Positions 35,652 to 46,429 of a stretch of DNA of 64,000 nucleotides are shown one piece after another. The DNA lies in the NCBI GenBank assembly GCA_032173965.1, contig CM063290.1, positions 11,805,501 through 11,869,500 on the forward strand. The letters run 5' to 3'. Numbering within the stretch: the first letter of the stretch is position 1; each line of letters begins with the position of its first letter. The notes beneath the pieces are model-generated. The model did no database searches, had not been told where the DNA came from, and saw nothing but the letters and a program-made list of their open reading frames with translations. A program made the position numbers and the translations under genes. Source of the DNA: Sitta carolinensis. Its lineage: Eukaryota; Chordata; Aves; Passeriformes; Sittidae.

Positions 35652-36743
35652 ATGGGAGATGGCAGGTGCCAACCCCAGCCCGGGGATCTGATCGAGATCG
35701 ACCGGCCACTTTACCAGCACTGGGCTCTCTATGTGGGGGATGGATATGTCATCAACGTGACGCCTGTAGGTAAGGCTGGTGCACCCTGGCAGGGTGTAGA
35801 AGGGTTAATGGGATGCCCCAAGAGCCCTGTCTCCCTCCATGTGCTGCTGCTGGTGGACACTGTGTGTGTAGTTGGCCTTTCCAGGAGTACAAAGCCCATC
35901 TGAGATCCTGGAGGGGTCAGAGAGGGTCTGCCTGCCTACTTTTCTATTCCTTCACTTACCCAGATGAGGAGCCCCATCCCTGTCGGCAAGCACCACGTCA
36001 ATATTCACCAGAAAGGCGAAGGTGAAGAAGCAGCTCCTGAAGGAAGTGGTGGGAAATAATAAATGGCGTGTCAACAACAAGTATGACAGTTCCCGCACTC
36101 CTCTGCCTGTGGAGGAGATCATCCGGAGTGCTGAGCACTGGATTGACAGGGAGGTGCCATATGATGTGCTTGGCAACAACTGTGAGCACTTTGTGACAAT
36201 GCTTCGCTATGGAGAGCCACTCTCCGAGCAGGTGAGTGAGACGGGGTGAGCCCCTGGGTGCCCCCCAGAGCCCCTCCTGGCTGCTCCCTGTGAGCCACAG
36301 GGCTGGGACACAGCCTGCAGCCTGCATGGGCACGGCCCAGTCCCAGGCATGGGCTCCAAAGCAGCGCTGCCTCTGGCCTCTCCTGGCACCCGCGACCTGG
36401 AGGGGCACTGTGGTTTGTCTGCAGCCTGACAGTGTCCTCTTAGTGAGTGCCACCTCCTCGGGGTACAAACCTGGGTGTTACCCCTTCTGCTTATGGGCAC
36501 ATGCCTCTCACTGATTTATATACCCTGATTATCCCTGCCGTTTCTGTAAGATGATGCTGGGGGTAAGTAAATATAAATGCTCCTCATGTTTCCCGTCTGC
36601 ATTTTACTTTCCCTTTATAGGTCAGAAAAGCAGTTATTGGTACTACAGCCGCCGTAGGAGGTATGATTCTTGCTGGTCTTGCCACTGCTGTTGTGAAGGG
36701 CTTGTGTGGGGACTCACCCAGGAAAGAGAGAAAGTACTACTGA
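35652..36743 (+). CDS. PLAAT/HRASLS-family phospholipase A/acyltransferase, gene A
   Basis: Exons 35652-35769, 35969-36231 and 36621-36743 give 167 residues, the usual PLAAT length. The family (H-REV107-like, LRAT/NlpC-P60 fold) removes or transfers acyl chains of phospholipids at membranes. PQPGDLIEI is followed by catalytic His23 (QHWALYVGD); the Cys is at 111 in NNCEHFV. Residue 35, a second His in PLAAT3, is Asn here. The last exon is a hydrophobic anchor with a basic end (RKERKYY). The expected acceptor before ATGAG at 35,963 would shift the frame; the AG five bases later (exon from 35969) or eight bases later restores it. The start follows the same CTGAG-ATG as in B-D. Likely functional, with altered splicing. 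Confidence 0.85.
36232..36500 (+). repeat. Intron 3 block, nearly identical in all seven PLAAT genes
   Basis: About 270 bp from the gtgagtgagac donor to ccccttctgctta. Copies: 36232, 42556, 50272, 58051, 59687, 61322 and 62965. By eye only a handful of bases differ between the copies of A and G, while the adjoining exons differ widely. In every copy retention of the intron adds VSET plus one residue and a stop, giving a protein without the anchor. The block is GC-rich and has long chance open frames on both strands. I know of no repeat family that it matches. Confidence 0.9.
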
Positions 36744-36877
36744 TGGATGTTAGGAAGAGCTCAGTCCAAGGCCGGGAGAGCCCCTGGCGACAGCGTTCAC
36801 TGGTCAGCTTTTGCTACACTTGCTACTATGGCTTCCTAGCAACTGTGTACCCTTGGTGTAAACATTAAATGAGCCTT

Positions 36878-36883
36878 AATAAA
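36878..36883 (+). terminator. Poly(A) signal of PLAAT gene A
   Basis: AATAAA 135 bases after the stop codon. The surrounding 3' UTR text (ggaagagctcag, cttcctagcaactg, cccttggtgtaaa) recurs after the LTR elements downstream of genes B and C. Confidence 0.75.
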
Positions 36884-38765
36884 ATGTCAGAAACACAAAC
36901 TTTAATTGACCACAAATCCTCTTTTATCTTAGTATAGCTTTGTGTCCATGTTCAACTGTTTGGCCTTGTTTTTCCCTGTGATCTCATTAAGAAATAAAAA
37001 GGCAAGATTGACACCATTTAAGGTGACCTCCAGCAGCACTAGCCTGGATGACATATCTGCTTTTATTACATTGCCTGTGATGATTTTTGTGGTCATCTGG
37101 GAGTATTTGCACTGGTGCTGTTTTTTTATGCATTTTCGTCAATTGGTTCCTGTAGGCTTTGTCTGTATATCCATGATTTTAACCTCAATTTCAAAAAAAA
37201 GTTTAAAAAATGTACTGCTGAGGTTTTTCCAGCTGATACTCTATGTAGGTAGGAAAGCCCTAGCTGCAGTTACTGCAAAGGAGCAGGTGGGGCATGTGCA
37301 GTGTCTTGGAGCCTGTACTTGTGCTGCCTAAACTAAGAAACTCCTGGGAGGCTGGGAAGTCGAAGGGAAGGGCAGGTCTTACAAGCTGTATCCTTCAGAG
37401 TTTTACAGGAGTGCTCTGATTTTGGCATGATTGTGTTTTGCTTGTTTTTTTCCCTGTCTTGAAAGTGTTTATGAATGTATTGAGCCATTTCCTTGTCACA
37501 GAGGTGATGTGGGGATTGTCTTGGAAGAAAACTTTTCAGGGAAAGTGTGCCTTATTGTGCTTTACCTGGGGTATCTGGCCTAAGTGTTTGGAATCAGGTT
37601 CCCTCCATGCCCCTTGTGAGACACACAATCCTGTGTTGCTTTTCTTACAGGCAACTGCCTGGGCTGCAGGGAGAGGTGAGAGCAGAACAGCTGTCTGTGA
37701 GAGGCTGCCTGGTTTTGTCTGCTCAGAACAGGTTCTCCAGGTTTATCCCCAGGCAGCAACCAAGCACCAGGCAGCCACTCACTCACTGTCCTGCCAGCCC
37801 CATCAGGGAGGCAATTGGAAGAGTGAAAAACTTGTGCCTTGAGAAACAAGTTGGTTTAGTAGGTAAACTGAAAGCTGTGCATGCAAGCAAAGCAAAAGAG
37901 GAATTAATTCGCAGCATTTTTAAGTATCAGGTTTACAATGTTTGAAATAACCAAGACAAGACTTCTTGTTCTGTTTTATACTGCTCTTTTTTATTACATC
38001 TAATTAAAGTTCTTAGATTTAATACAGAAAAACATACTGTATTCAAACTGAGATTGAAACACATTTTGAATTCATGTAAATGGAATCAAAACTTCTTTCA
38101 CGGCTAAGCTATTTATGTGGTTATACAGCAACCTGTGAGATTTAACCTTTCTGTACTTAGAGCATTCTGACTGCGACCCCTGGAAAGAGAACTCTGTCTG
38201 AGGGCAGCATATGGAACTCTCACATCCGGAGGTTCTTGTAAGGGATGAATACTGGAATTACTTCAATTGGGGAATTGTCTTGTTCTTGGAAGCTGGAATA
38301 TTTTACTGCATGTGGCAGTTTGCCATTGTACCGTGCTCCTCTTTGCATTTGTTGTGATGTTGTTAATTATGGGCTGCCTTTCCATGGAGCCTAGTGGGTG
38401 CATTGACAGGATTTAGTGGAACACTGCTGAAGCATGAACTGAGACTGTGAAGAAGAGCAGCAGAATCCATCACTTGATGTATTCAGCACTTCTAGGAAAG
38501 GTTGCCAAGACCTGAGACCTGCTCAAGATGCCATGGAGCAGAGTCAAGGCTGTTCTTTTCCCAACCGCTGACAGAACAATCCTTGCCTGTGCTCCGGGGC
38601 AAAATCAGCACAGGCACACTGTGCCCCTAAATGGAAGGACTTTTTTAGGGATTTCAATCATCTCAACATGGACCACACCAGAGGATGAAAACCTGGGTTA
38701 CTTCAGTGCAAGCCAGGGAAACCTCGCCGTTGCTCAACCCCAAGCCCCGCTTAAGGATCGCAACT
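36884..38765 (+). other. Spacer after PLAAT gene A
   Basis: No supported gene. 37,500-37,850 is similar to 40,040-40,380 and its copies; 38,100-38,700 resembles 40,430-41,010 at lower identity. This is therefore an older copy of the spacer that was later amplified in the 7.7-kb units. Open frames here change or stop between copies, which argues against coding. Confidence 0.6.
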
Positions 38766-39050
38766 GGTCCTGGACTGGGGGTCCGGCCGGGGCAGGAGCG
38801 GGACAGCCGCCGGGGTGAGTGGAGCTCGGGGATGGGAGGGGGCGTTTGCCAGCAGGATGCGGACCCTCGAGGCCGCGGGCGGCGGGCGCGGCTCTGGCGG
38901 GTGGCCGGGGGTGCCCCGGAGCCCGGGCCCGGGCTCGGCGCCGCGGGCACCCCCGGGCAGCCCCGTCCCGGCCGCCGAGCGGCCCCGGCCCCGTTGGAGC
39001 CCCGAAGGCAGCGCGGCCGGGAGGGGAGCGCGGGCACGGCGGGGAGCGCG
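38766..39050 (+). promoter_or_regulatory. Truncated copy of the PLAAT CpG-island promoter
   Basis: Contains the exon 1 end with the ccgccggggtgagtgg donor and the following GC-rich intron 1 text, nearly identical to 35,140-35,370 and 41,455-41,690. It lacks the upstream TATA-like box and joins at about 39,023 to a different CpG-rich sequence, with no PLAAT coding exon behind it. It is a relic, or a promoter for an unrecognised noncoding transcript. Confidence 0.65.
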
Positions 39051-39059
39051 GGCACGAGC

Positions 39060-41270
39060 AGAACGCGGAGCGAGCGACAGAGGCCGGCACAGCGCCCACC
39101 ACTGCCCGCGGCACCGAGCCTCGGCTCCGCATGCCCCGAGCGCTAGAGTGCACCGCCGCCTACAAAACGGCCAAATCCCCATTCCCCTCCACAGACGATT
39201 CCCTTGATGTGCCGGGCCTATCAGCCGATTCCTTCATATGACTCATTCACCCGTATTCCCCCTCCGGGCAGTCTCCCGCTTCTACTCCCACCGTCTTCAC
39301 GATGACAAATTCACTAAGAAGCCTAAACCCATAAGCGTGGGAAAGGCCTGGCTGCCCGGTCTGCAAAAGCACAGGCAGGACATGTGCCGTGTCTTGAAGC
39401 CTGTACTCGTGCTGCCTAAACTGAGCAGCTCCTGGGAGGTCGGGAAGTAGGACGGAAGGGCAGGTCCTACAGCCTGTGTCCTTTTGTTTTTACAGGGTCA
39501 TTCTGATTTTGGGGCAATGGTGTCTTGCTCAGTTTTTACCTGCCTACAAAGTGTCCCTTTCCCTGGCTCTTCCGACTCCCTTTGGCAGCAGCAGACCTCC
39601 AGTGTTACAGGTCTGATAGAAAAACCCCAGCTGCCTTTTTCTTGCCAGCATTTTGTTCCACTGTACCACCAGAACGTCCCACTTCACCCCTGTATGTGCA
39701 GTGATTGTTTGCCTTGAACCTGGACATGCCTGCTAGAGGATTTTTGTGATGTCTTCCAACTCTCGACCCCTTCTAGGATTCTGCTCTTTGAGCTGCCAAA
39801 ACACTGAGGGGCTTAAAGAATTGCAAGGGCAGCCAGGAGAGCTGGGGCCATTCTCACTTCAGTCACCAAATGGTGATTCTAAAGCATTCATAGTCCCAGC
39901 CCCAGCTCAGTCTTCCCCCAGCTAGCAGGAGGGCAAGGCCAGGGTCTGTGCAGTGCTGGGGGTGAGGGATGTGAAGAATGAGCTGTGAAGAACCTATGCT
40001 TCATCTCCCAATGGACTGAGCCATTTCCTTGTCACAGAGGTGATGTGGGGATTGTCTTGGAAGAAAACTTTTCAGGGAAAGTGTGCCTTATTGTGCTTTA
40101 CCTGGGGTATCTGGCCTAAGTGTTTGGAATCAGGTTCCCTCCATGCCCCTTGTGAGACACAAAATCCTGTGTTGCTTTTCTTACAGGCAACTGCCTGGGC
40201 TGCAGGGAGAGGTGAGAGCAGAACAGCTGTCTGTGAGAGGCTGCCTGGTTTTGTCTGCTCAGAACAGGTTCTCCAGGTTTATCCCCAGGCAGCAACCAAG
40301 CACCAGGCAGCCACTCACTCACTGTCCTGCCAGCCCCATCAGGGAGGCAATCTGAGGAGTTGAAGTGGAACACTTGTGCCTTGAGAAACAAGTTGGTTTA
40401 ATAGGTGAATTAAAAACTCCTTTTAGGATTTTTGGAAATTGAATCAAATCTTCTGTCATGGGCAGACTCTATAGGGAGTTATAGAGCAGGCCATGAGTTT
40501 TACCTGTGTGCACTCAGAGCATTCTCTCTGCACACCGTGAGAAGGGAGTGCTGTGTGAGGGCAGTGTATGGACCTCTCACATCTCTGCTTCATCCTGGAG
40601 CACAGGCAAACTGGCCTTATTTTATCTGGGGAATTGTCTTGTTCTTGAAAGCCTGTAACACTTCACAGAATGCAGAAGTTTGCAATTGTACCGTGCTTCT
40701 CTGTGCAGTCAGGGTGATGTTGCTCATTATGGGCCACTTTTCCGTGGAGCCTGGTGGGTGCATTGACAGGATGTGGTGAAACACGGCCCAATCCAAGAGG
40801 AGAGAGTGCGAGGAGGAGCAGCAGAAACCAGCCCTTGCTGCATTGTCAGCATTGCAATGCAAAAGACCTACAGTAGCCATGGGATAGAGTCAAGGCAGTT
40901 CTTTTCCCAAAATCCAAGAGAAATATCCTTGATTATGGTCAGGGGCCCGGGCACAGGCATAGTCTCTAAACGGAAGGTCTCTTGTGATTTCAACCATCTG
41001 AATGTGGTGCGCACCAGACGGTGAAATCAGAGCTGATTCAGAGCAAGCCAGGGAAGCCCCAGCATTGTGCAACACGGTCCCCTTCACTGTATTTTTGGCT
41101 ACGGTGGTCACAGCGGTTTTTGTTGTGCAAGAAAACATCCAGCAGAGTGACGGGGCTCTGGGTCGGGGCTGTTGCTCGTCACGGGACTGGAGGACGACTC
41201 GGGGATAGAGTCTCCCCAAAATGAGGTGGTGGCCCCAATTCCTCGGCAACAAAATAACGTTTTCCACTCA
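39060..41270 (+). other. Spacer inside unit 1 (also 46736-48985 and 54454-56700)
   Basis: Begins with CpG-rich sequence to about 39,220 and becomes ordinary unique-looking sequence. No open frame has domain or splice support. A stretch near 39,705-39,785 (gatgtcttccaactctcgac) may be a decayed CR1 tail. The three copies differ by few bases apart from 41,000-41,150. Confidence 0.6.
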
Positions 41271-41467
41271 ACGGGTGGGTTTGGCACTATCCTCGGGAGC
41301 GGAGCCGTCCCGCTGCAGGGGGATGGATGGGTGGTGCGAGATGTGCGGCTCCGGGACGTCACGGCCCGCGACTCAGGAGCGATTACTCACTCGCCTCTAC
41401 GAAGCTACATATAGAGGGAGCAGCGTCCCGGGAGCCGAGAAAAAGAAGCGACGGGACAGCCGCCGGG
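41271..41467 (+). promoter_or_regulatory. Promoter and noncoding exon 1 of PLAAT gene B
   Basis: A CRE-like GACGTCAC at 41355-41362 and a TATA-like CATATAG at 41408-41414 precede exon 1, which ends at 41467 before gtgagtgg. The CpG island then fills intron 1 to about 41,970. The same elements occur before gene C. Confidence 0.68.
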
Positions 41468-41973
41468 GTGAGTGGAGCTCGGGGATGGGAGGGGGCGTTT
41501 GCCAGCAGAATGCGGCCCCTCGAGGCCGCGGGCGGCGGGCGCGGCTCTGGCGGGCGGCCGGGGGTGTCCCGGAGCCCGGGCCCGGGCTCGGCGCCGCGGG
41601 CACCCCCGGGCAGCCCCGTCCCGGCCGCCGAGCGGCCCCGGCCCCGTTGGAGCCCCGAAGGCAGCGCGGCCGGGAGGGGAGCGCGGGCACGGCGGGCGGG
41701 CGGGCGGGGGCAGCCGGGGCCGGCGGCAGCAGCCGGACGCCCCCCCGGGCCGGCCGCGGCCTCGGGCCGATGCGCCGGCAGCGGCAGCGGCGCCGCTCGG
41801 AGCCTCGCCCTGCGCCGGCGGCGGCAGCGGCGCCGAGCCGGGCCCGCCGCTGACACCCGCCGTGTCTGCGCTGCCGGCAGCTGCCCCTGCACAGCCCGCG
41901 CCTCGCCGCTGCGCTCTGCCCTGCGCTCAGCCAGCACAGCTGCAGCTGCACGTCCTGACTGCACGGGCCTGAG

Positions 41974-43100
41974 ATGGGACGGGACGATTGCCACCTCCAG
42001 CGTGGGGATCCCATCGAGATCGGCCGCACATTGTACAGGCACTGGGTCCTCTACATGGGAGATGGAGAGGTCACCCATATGTCACCTATAGGTAAGGCTG
42101 GTGCACCCTGGTAGAGAGCAGAGGCCTTCTCGGTGTGCTCCGGGAACTCTCTGTCCCTCCATTGTCCCTTGGTAGATGCTCTGTGTGTAACTGACCTTTC
42201 CAGGAGCAGTCCAAAATCCATCTGAGACCCTGGAGGGGCCACAGAGGGCCTGCCTGACTACCTTTTCTCCTCCTACACTTGCCCAGGTGAAGGAACCCCA
42301 TGCATTTCCGGGAGCAGCGCATCATTGAACACCACTAGGGCCAAGGTGAAGAGGGAGCGCCTGGAGGAGGTGGTGGGAAAAAATACATGGTGTGTCAACA
42401 AGAAGTATGACAGCACCCACGCTCCTCTGCCTGTGGAGGAGATCATCCGGCGTGCTGAGGGTTACATTGGCAGGGAGGTGCCATATGATGTGCTTGGCAA
42501 CAACTGTGAGCACTTTGTGACAATGCTTCGCTATGGAGAGCCACTCTCTGAGCAGGTGAGTGAGACGGGGTGAGCCCCTGGGTGCCCCCCAGAGCCCCTC
42601 CTGGCTGCTCCCTGTGAGCCACAGGGCTGGGACACAGCCTGCAGCCTGCATGGGCACGGCCCAGTCCCAGGCATGGGCTCCAAAGCAGCGCTGCCTCTGG
42701 CCTCTCCTGGCACCCGCGACCTGGAGGGGCACTGTGGTTTGTCTGCAGCCTGACAGTGTCCTCTTAGTGAGTGCCACCTCCTCGGGGTACAAACCTGGGC
42801 GTTATCCCTTCTGCTTATGGGCACATGCCTCTCACTGATTTATATACCCTGATTATCCCTGCCTTATCCATATTATCATGGGGGGGACGGGGGGGGGGGA
42901 GGTCGTAGTGGTGGTGGTGTAAAGAGAAATGCTCCTTTTGTTTCCAGCCTTTTTTTTTTACTTTCCCTTTATAGGTTACAGATGCATTTGTCATTTGTGC
43001 AGCAGCAGCAGGTGTTCTTGTTGGCCTTGTTCTTTTGTTTGCCTTTTCTGGGATGTCATCATCCAGCGGCTCATCAAGGAGAGAGAGAAAGTACTGCTGA
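41974..43100 (+). CDS. PLAAT/HRASLS-family phospholipase A/acyltransferase, gene B
   Basis: Exons 41974-42091, 42287-42555 and 42975-43100 encode 170 residues. The catalytic set is complete: His23 ([10 protein letters not shown]), His35 (VTHMSP) and Cys113 (NNCEHFV), at the same numbers as in human PLAAT3. The N-terminal half differs from gene A at many positions (RGDPIEI for PGDLIEI, MGDGEV for VGDGYV), although sequence just upstream of the ATG is almost the same. The last exon encodes a hydrophobic anchor with Ala- and Leu/Val-rich parts, a Ser-rich piece and RRERKYC. The stop TGA 43098-43100 is 12 bases before an LTR element that interrupts the 3' UTR. Confidence 0.87.
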
Positions 43101-43106
43101 TGGTCT

Positions 43107-43112
43107 GTCAGG
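43107..43112 (+). repeat. Left target-site duplication of the LTR element (GTCAGG)
   Basis: GTCAGG immediately before the 5' LTR and again immediately after the 3' LTR (45414-45419). A perfect 6-bp duplication is typical of class II (alpha/beta-like) endogenous retroviruses. Confidence 0.9.
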
Positions 43113-43418
43113 TGTGGTGGCCAACAGCAAGCCTGAGGGCCACATATTTATAATTTATCCTAAATTTATAACTGAAAAGATAACTATTTATATTGGTACC
43201 CTGTTTATATAATTTGACCAGTGTGGACAGTTGTGGGGCAGGCCCAGGCCGCTGGGATGTGAGCAGCTATTGGCTGTCAGTTTGGCCGGCTGACAACTGG
43301 TTCATCCACTGGGGATTGGTCACACAAACCTTCTGATCTGTATAAGAAGTTAATAAAAATTGGCTGTTGTGCCTGAACGCAGTGTGTCTTTTGTGTTGTT
43401 TGTCTCCCAACTGCGACA
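43113..43418 (+). mobile_element. 5' LTR of the non-autonomous retroelement, copy 1
   Basis: 306 bp from TGTGGTGGCC to CTGCGACA, with TG...CA ends. It has a TATA-like tataaga and AATAAA at 43352-43357. It matches 45104-45413 with an estimated difference of about one base in eight to ten, so the insertion is not recent. Confidence 0.9.
43352..43357 (+). terminator. LTR poly(A) signal, probable new 3' end of PLAAT gene B
   Basis: AATAAA 252 bases after the stop codon of gene B, in the sense direction. It is the first canonical signal met by the gene B transcript. The 3' LTR lacks it because the matching place has changed. Confidence 0.6.
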
Positions 43419-45103
43419 ATTGGTAATCCCTGAAATTATACAATAGCTGCTGCAGGTGAAACAGGGAGACAGAAGAGGCAGCCAGAAAGAGCTGCCTGCA
43501 GCATTTGAGCTGCACAGAGCAGCATAGAGAGCCGTGCTTGGTCCAGACCTCCCCTTTTTCTTTTTTTCCTTTTTTCCTTTTTTTTCCCCCTTTTTTCCTT
43601 TTTTCCTTTTTTGTAAGTGGAAGGCAACGCCAGCATGGGCGTATGGGTTTTGTCATCAGAAGACCCCATCCTTCCGCTGTGAACTTGAAGGGGATAAAAG
43701 ATGACACACAGGCTTTATTAACTTTAATCACGTGGTGCAAGAACCACGGACTAGATGTTTCCGAGGCGACTGCCCTGTGTTTGAAAACGTGGAAGCAGGC
43801 TGGCAAGTTTATAATCGAAGCAGCCTATGTAGGAGAAGAAACAGCTCTTAATGCAATAAAGCCCTGTAGGTTTGTAGTGGATTAGCTAAAGCAGTTAAAA
43901 CCCGAGAGTGATGTTGGGACAGCGGTGGTGCCCCTGCAGGTGCCACCCAGTGAGGCTGGCAGCGAGAAGAGGGCAGCGGGAGGCGTGCACGCCGCGCCGG
44001 GTCTGCGAGAGAAAGGGCCGGGTGCAGCAGCAGCGAGAAATCGTGATGCCGCTCCGTGCCGGGACGTGTCCCCGGAGGAGCGTCTCGCAGCCGTGCGGAG
44101 AGGCGCCGCTGGCTCACAGCGGGACGTCCCTTCTGGGGGGTGTCTTGAGGCCGAGCGGGGCTGAGCCGCCTGCCCGTGCCGGGACGTCCCTTCTGGGGGT
44201 GCCCCGCGCCAAGCCGCCTGCCCGTGCGGGGATGAACCATCGGCGGAAAGAGCCGACACCAAAGCAAACGGTGGAGGTGCCCCGCACGGCCGCGCGATGT
44301 TCAACAAGTGTCCTGCAGCTCCTCCGTGCCCTGCCTGCAGCTGCTGCGGAGCGGCGCTTAACGCCAGCCGCGCTGCTGCCGCCGCCGCAGTGGACACGCC
44401 GCTGTCACCGGAGATGGAGCTACCTCTGGAAAATGTACCGGCACGGGACACAAGAGACACCGTCAGAAAACGCCGCAGCCATCGTGCACATGCGGAGCCC
44501 CGAGACGTCGCCCCTACCGCTGCACTGCCGACAGCCCTACCCGATCCTGCAATAATCTGGCACAAGCTGATTCACCAAGCAACATCATCCCGATGAGCCT
44601 CCAGCAGACTGCGTGGAGCAGCGATTTTAACAACTTATGCAACTACTGCTAAGAAGACCCAGGACTCCCCTGATGATAATTTACTTAAAGAATTTTATCT
44701 ATTCAAGGACACAAAGAATTTTACATGAGGATTTGAGGATTTATAAACCCAAAATGAGACCGGGGTCTTCCTTGTTAGGTGTTTCCCAGGGTTCTAAAGT
44801 GAAAACGTTTCTAGTTTGTAGTGTTAGGTTGTAAAATTGTAGCTCTAACATTAATAAGCCTTCAGCAGGCCACTTTGAAAGTTTATATTCCTGACACTCC
44901 CATTTCACAGCTCTGGGGCATAATCGTTATACCTCCAAGGATACAATGAAATGCATAATTACCTGAAAGGTGCTGGGCCTGTCTAGTTAGGTGGAAAGGT
45001 GGAGGACAATTCGCACATTGTGCCACGTTTGTTGCCCTGTCTCCAAGGGCCCTGCAGACAGGATGACAGAAGCTGATTTTGTATTTAAAACAAAAAGGGG
45101 AAC
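43419..45103 (+). mobile_element. Internal region of the non-autonomous LTR element, copy 1
   Basis: 1,685 bp. It has a long pyrimidine tract (43547-43612) ending in a gtaagt that could be a splice donor, then a short open frame, a GC-rich stretch (about 43,900-44,570) and an AT-rich end with a purine-rich tract just before the 3' LTR. The primer-binding site is unclear: the sequence after the LTR starts attggtaatccc. No protease, polymerase or envelope gene is visible, so the element depended on another for movement. Confidence 0.85.
43610..43885 (+). pseudogene. Possible gag matrix-like fragment in the LTR element
   Basis: A frame ending at 43885 encodes about 80 residues of plausible protein composition, with helical LLTLITWCKNHGLDV and a following Trp- and Lys-rich segment. 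Position directly behind the leader fits the start of gag. An ATG at 43636 opens in another frame and stops after about 15 codons, so the gene is broken. Identification rests on position and general character only. Confidence 0.35.
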
Positions 45104-45413
45104 TGCGGTGGCCAACAGCTAGCCTGAGGGCCACATATTTATAATTAATCCTAGATTTATAACTGAAAAGATAACTATTTATATAAGTACCTCGATTATA
45201 CAATTGGACCAGTGTGGACAGTTGCAGGGCAGGCCCAGGCCGCTGGGATGTGAGCACCTATGGGCTGTTTGGCCGGCTGACAACTGGTTCATCCACTGGG
45301 GATTGACCACACAAACCTTCTGATCTACATAAGGAGAGCTGTGCTCAGTAGAAGCTGGCTGCTGTGCATGAACACAGTCTGTCTTTTCTCTTGTCTGTCT
45401 CCCAACTGCGACA
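45104..45413 (+). mobile_element. 3' LTR of the retroelement, copy 1
   Basis: 310 bp, TGCGGTGGCC to CTGCGACA, followed by the target-site duplication GTCAGG at 45414-45419. Preceded by a purine-rich tract (caaaaaggggaac), as expected on the + strand. Lacks the AATAAA present in the 5' LTR. Confidence 0.9.
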
Positions 45414-45532
45414 GTCAGGAAGAGCTCAGACCAAGGCATGGGGAGTCCCTGGTCATGTGCAGCCTTTGCTATACCTGCCATTAAGGCTTCCTAGAAACTG
45501 CGCACCCTTGGTGTAAAAGGTTAGTAAGCATT

Positions 45533-45538
45533 AATAAA
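45533..45538 (+). terminator. Ancestral PLAAT gene B poly(A) signal, displaced by the LTR element
   Basis: AATAAA in sequence that matches the 3' UTR of gene A (gcttcctagaaactg, cacccttggtgtaaa). It is now 2.4 kb from the stop codon. Confidence 0.65.
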
Positions 45539-45669
45539 ATGTCTGAAATCCAAACTCACATTGCCCTAAAATCCTCTTTTATCCGAGTATAGCTTTACGT
45601 ACAAGTATGACAATTCGGCCTTGCTTCTCCCTGCCATCCCACGAAGAAAAGACAAATCAAGTACATCAT

Positions 45670-46133
45670 TGTAGCAGTCTTCTGGGGGGTTATTCCCCTT
45701 GCTACAGCTCACCCTGTTAGGCTGGGGAGCGTGGCTGTAATAACGGGACGGGTCCAGTGCAGTAGCCACAAGTATCTTTAATGCAGCAAAGTGGCTCGGT
45801 GGTCAGAAGGCAGCACCTTAGGCCACAAGATCTGAGAGCTACCTCCAGCGTGTGCTGGCCAGGGGCCTCCTTGCAACAGACCTAGGGGTGTGGCTAATTT
45901 AACAATACCTAGGGTTACCTGGGGCAGACATCCAATCCTGTACCCAGGACAGGGACCAGACCGTCTTGAACTAACAGAGAGGTAAGACTTGAGACATGAC
46001 CTACCCTTGGGTCATCACATTTCAGTGTCCCCTGCCCCCCATGGCCTCATGTTGACACTGTCTGAATATGGAGCCTGGGCCAAATGACGATCCATCCCAT
46101 GGGGTTCGGTTCCCACTCATCACTGCCCAAGCT
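45670..46133 (-). mobile_element. Insertion of about 460 bp, possibly a solo LTR
   Basis: The flanks align to the spacer after gene A (36,985-37,050) but this stretch does not. On the minus strand it ends in ...GACTGCTACA and has an ATTAAA followed by a T/G-rich stretch, as in the R-U5 part of an LTR. No clean target-site duplication was found. A second copy lies at about 53,388-53,850. Confidence 0.35.
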
Positions 46134-46429
46134 GATCGCCAGATGCTCTAGACTGGTTGCCATGCATGTTTTTATTTTATTGTGTGTGATGGCTTTTGTG
46201 GTAGTCTAGAAGCACTCGCAAGCAATTTATGCATTCCCTTCCCCTTCCCCACACCTCCCCTCCAGTACTTTGCTGAGGATGGTGCAGGCTTTTCCTCCTG
46301 TTTTTATCAGCTAGCTCCTGCAGGCTCCTTCTGTGTATCACTGAAATAAAAGGGGCTGCTGAGGGTTAACTGTGTTTTCAGCTGAGGCCCAGAGTGTGTG
46401 GGTGTTTTGGTTCAAAAGACAGATGTTTG

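Noticed and set aside
36207..36514. Open frames of about 90-160 codons in the intron 3 block, on both strands, in every PLAAT copy
   Set aside because: They recur because the intron itself is nearly identical; no start context, splice signal or domain supports them.
37547..37945. Open frames in the spacers (37,547; 40,083; 47,761; 55,479; and 40,432 and its copies)
   Set aside because: They differ or stop between the older and younger spacer copies and have no recognisable domain.
39705..39785. CR1-like tail in the spacer (three copies)
   Set aside because: Only a short, weak resemblance to CR1 3' ends; not enough to list as an element.
43908..44555. A 215-codon frame and a minus-strand 227-codon frame in the LTR element
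   Set aside because: GC-rich sequence open in several frames; the frame changes between the two copies of the element (near 44,205 and 51,920).
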